Under the pieces are notes generated by a model that had not been told where the DNA came from, did not search any database, and was given only the letters and a program-made list of their open reading frames with translations. Positions 63,761 through 64,000 of a stretch of 64,000 bases of DNA are shown one piece after another (within the stretch, counting starts at the first letter, position 1; every line of letters starts with the position of its first letter). Source of the DNA: Nautilus pompilius (Eukaryota > Mollusca > Cephalopoda > Nautilida > Nautilidae); the NCBI GenBank assembly GCA_018389105.1, contig JACATO010000923.1, positions 496,001-560,000 of the forward strand, read 5' to 3'. The position numbers were made by a program, and so were the translations under genes.

Positions 63761-64000
63761 CATTTCAAGAATCATAGTGATTGTTTCTTTTTTCTAAGCC
63801 CCTCCCTGTGCGTAAAGGCCATACGGCTTCTTGCTTTCTCTTTAGTATTGGAAACACTGTTTAAACTGCAAGCATTTATTCTGAATAATTCAAATTTGAT
63901 TTGATTTTGATTTTTTTAATGTGTAGTACTTTTATTAATAGCATGGAGGATTCTAGTTTAAGTCCTTTGATATGTGCTTCTTTTACTGCTTGTGGTCTCT

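Larger units (their letters stand above)
60907..64000 (+). other. Intron of the plus-strand gene (runs to the right edge)
   Basis: Begins with the GTATGT donor. It contains a Tigger fossil (61700-62880) and a LINE fragment (63220-63760). 60907-61690 is AT-rich; CAGGGGAATTCACTTAACAC near 61167 may be the Tigger's left end. Confidence 0.45.

Overview
This is intron-rich, AT-rich animal nuclear DNA. It has long introns with GT-AG junctions, one CpG-rich promoter, and a dense layer of fossil DNA transposons: Tigger/pogo, hAT, Tc1, several mariner lineages, a LINE reverse-transcriptase tail and a tRNA-derived SINE. Together these point to a vertebrate. The mix of Tc1, DD41D mariner, SETMAR-like mariner and BED-hAT elements suggests a non-mammalian one, perhaps a cartilaginous or other non-teleost fish, or an amphibian. 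The species is a low-confidence inference.

Left part (1-17.2 kb, minus strand): the 5' half of a gene for a proline-rich, SH3-ligand-type scaffold. Five exons (17190-17151, 14118-14023, 6129-5982, 3946-3795, 2714-858) join with fully consistent splice phases into 764 open codons. The last is an unusually large 1,857-bp exon carrying four diverged copies of a proline/basic module. No SH3 domain is present; the gene runs off the left edge. I suspect an SH3D19-like adaptor, but this is a guess from composition and architecture. Its introns hold Tigger and Tc1 fossils.

Centre (about 17.4-17.6 kb): a probable bidirectional promoter with an ETS-type and a YY1-type site, followed by six tandem copies of a 168-179 bp compound repeat (18.1-19.2 kb), each with its own ATT and TG microsatellite.

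Right part (17.6-64 kb, plus strand): a divergent transcription unit is inferred from a possible 5' exon, a start-codon exon (45134-45239) and an internal exon (60789-60906) that join in phase. I do not recognise its product. Its 27.5-kb and 15.5-kb introns are a transposon graveyard. The clearest structure is a Tigger (28145-34360) into which a BED-hAT element (28781-30954, with perfect 8-bp target duplication) and a DD41D mariner (32865-34212) inserted independently. The hAT transposase is nearly intact: only two compensating homopolymer indels interrupt about 597 codons.

No CRISPR array, rRNA, bona fide tRNA gene or prokaryotic feature was seen. No wholly new biological system is evident. 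The best leads are the near-intact hAT, the repeated proline modules, the compound VNTR next to the promoter, and the unidentified plus-strand gene.
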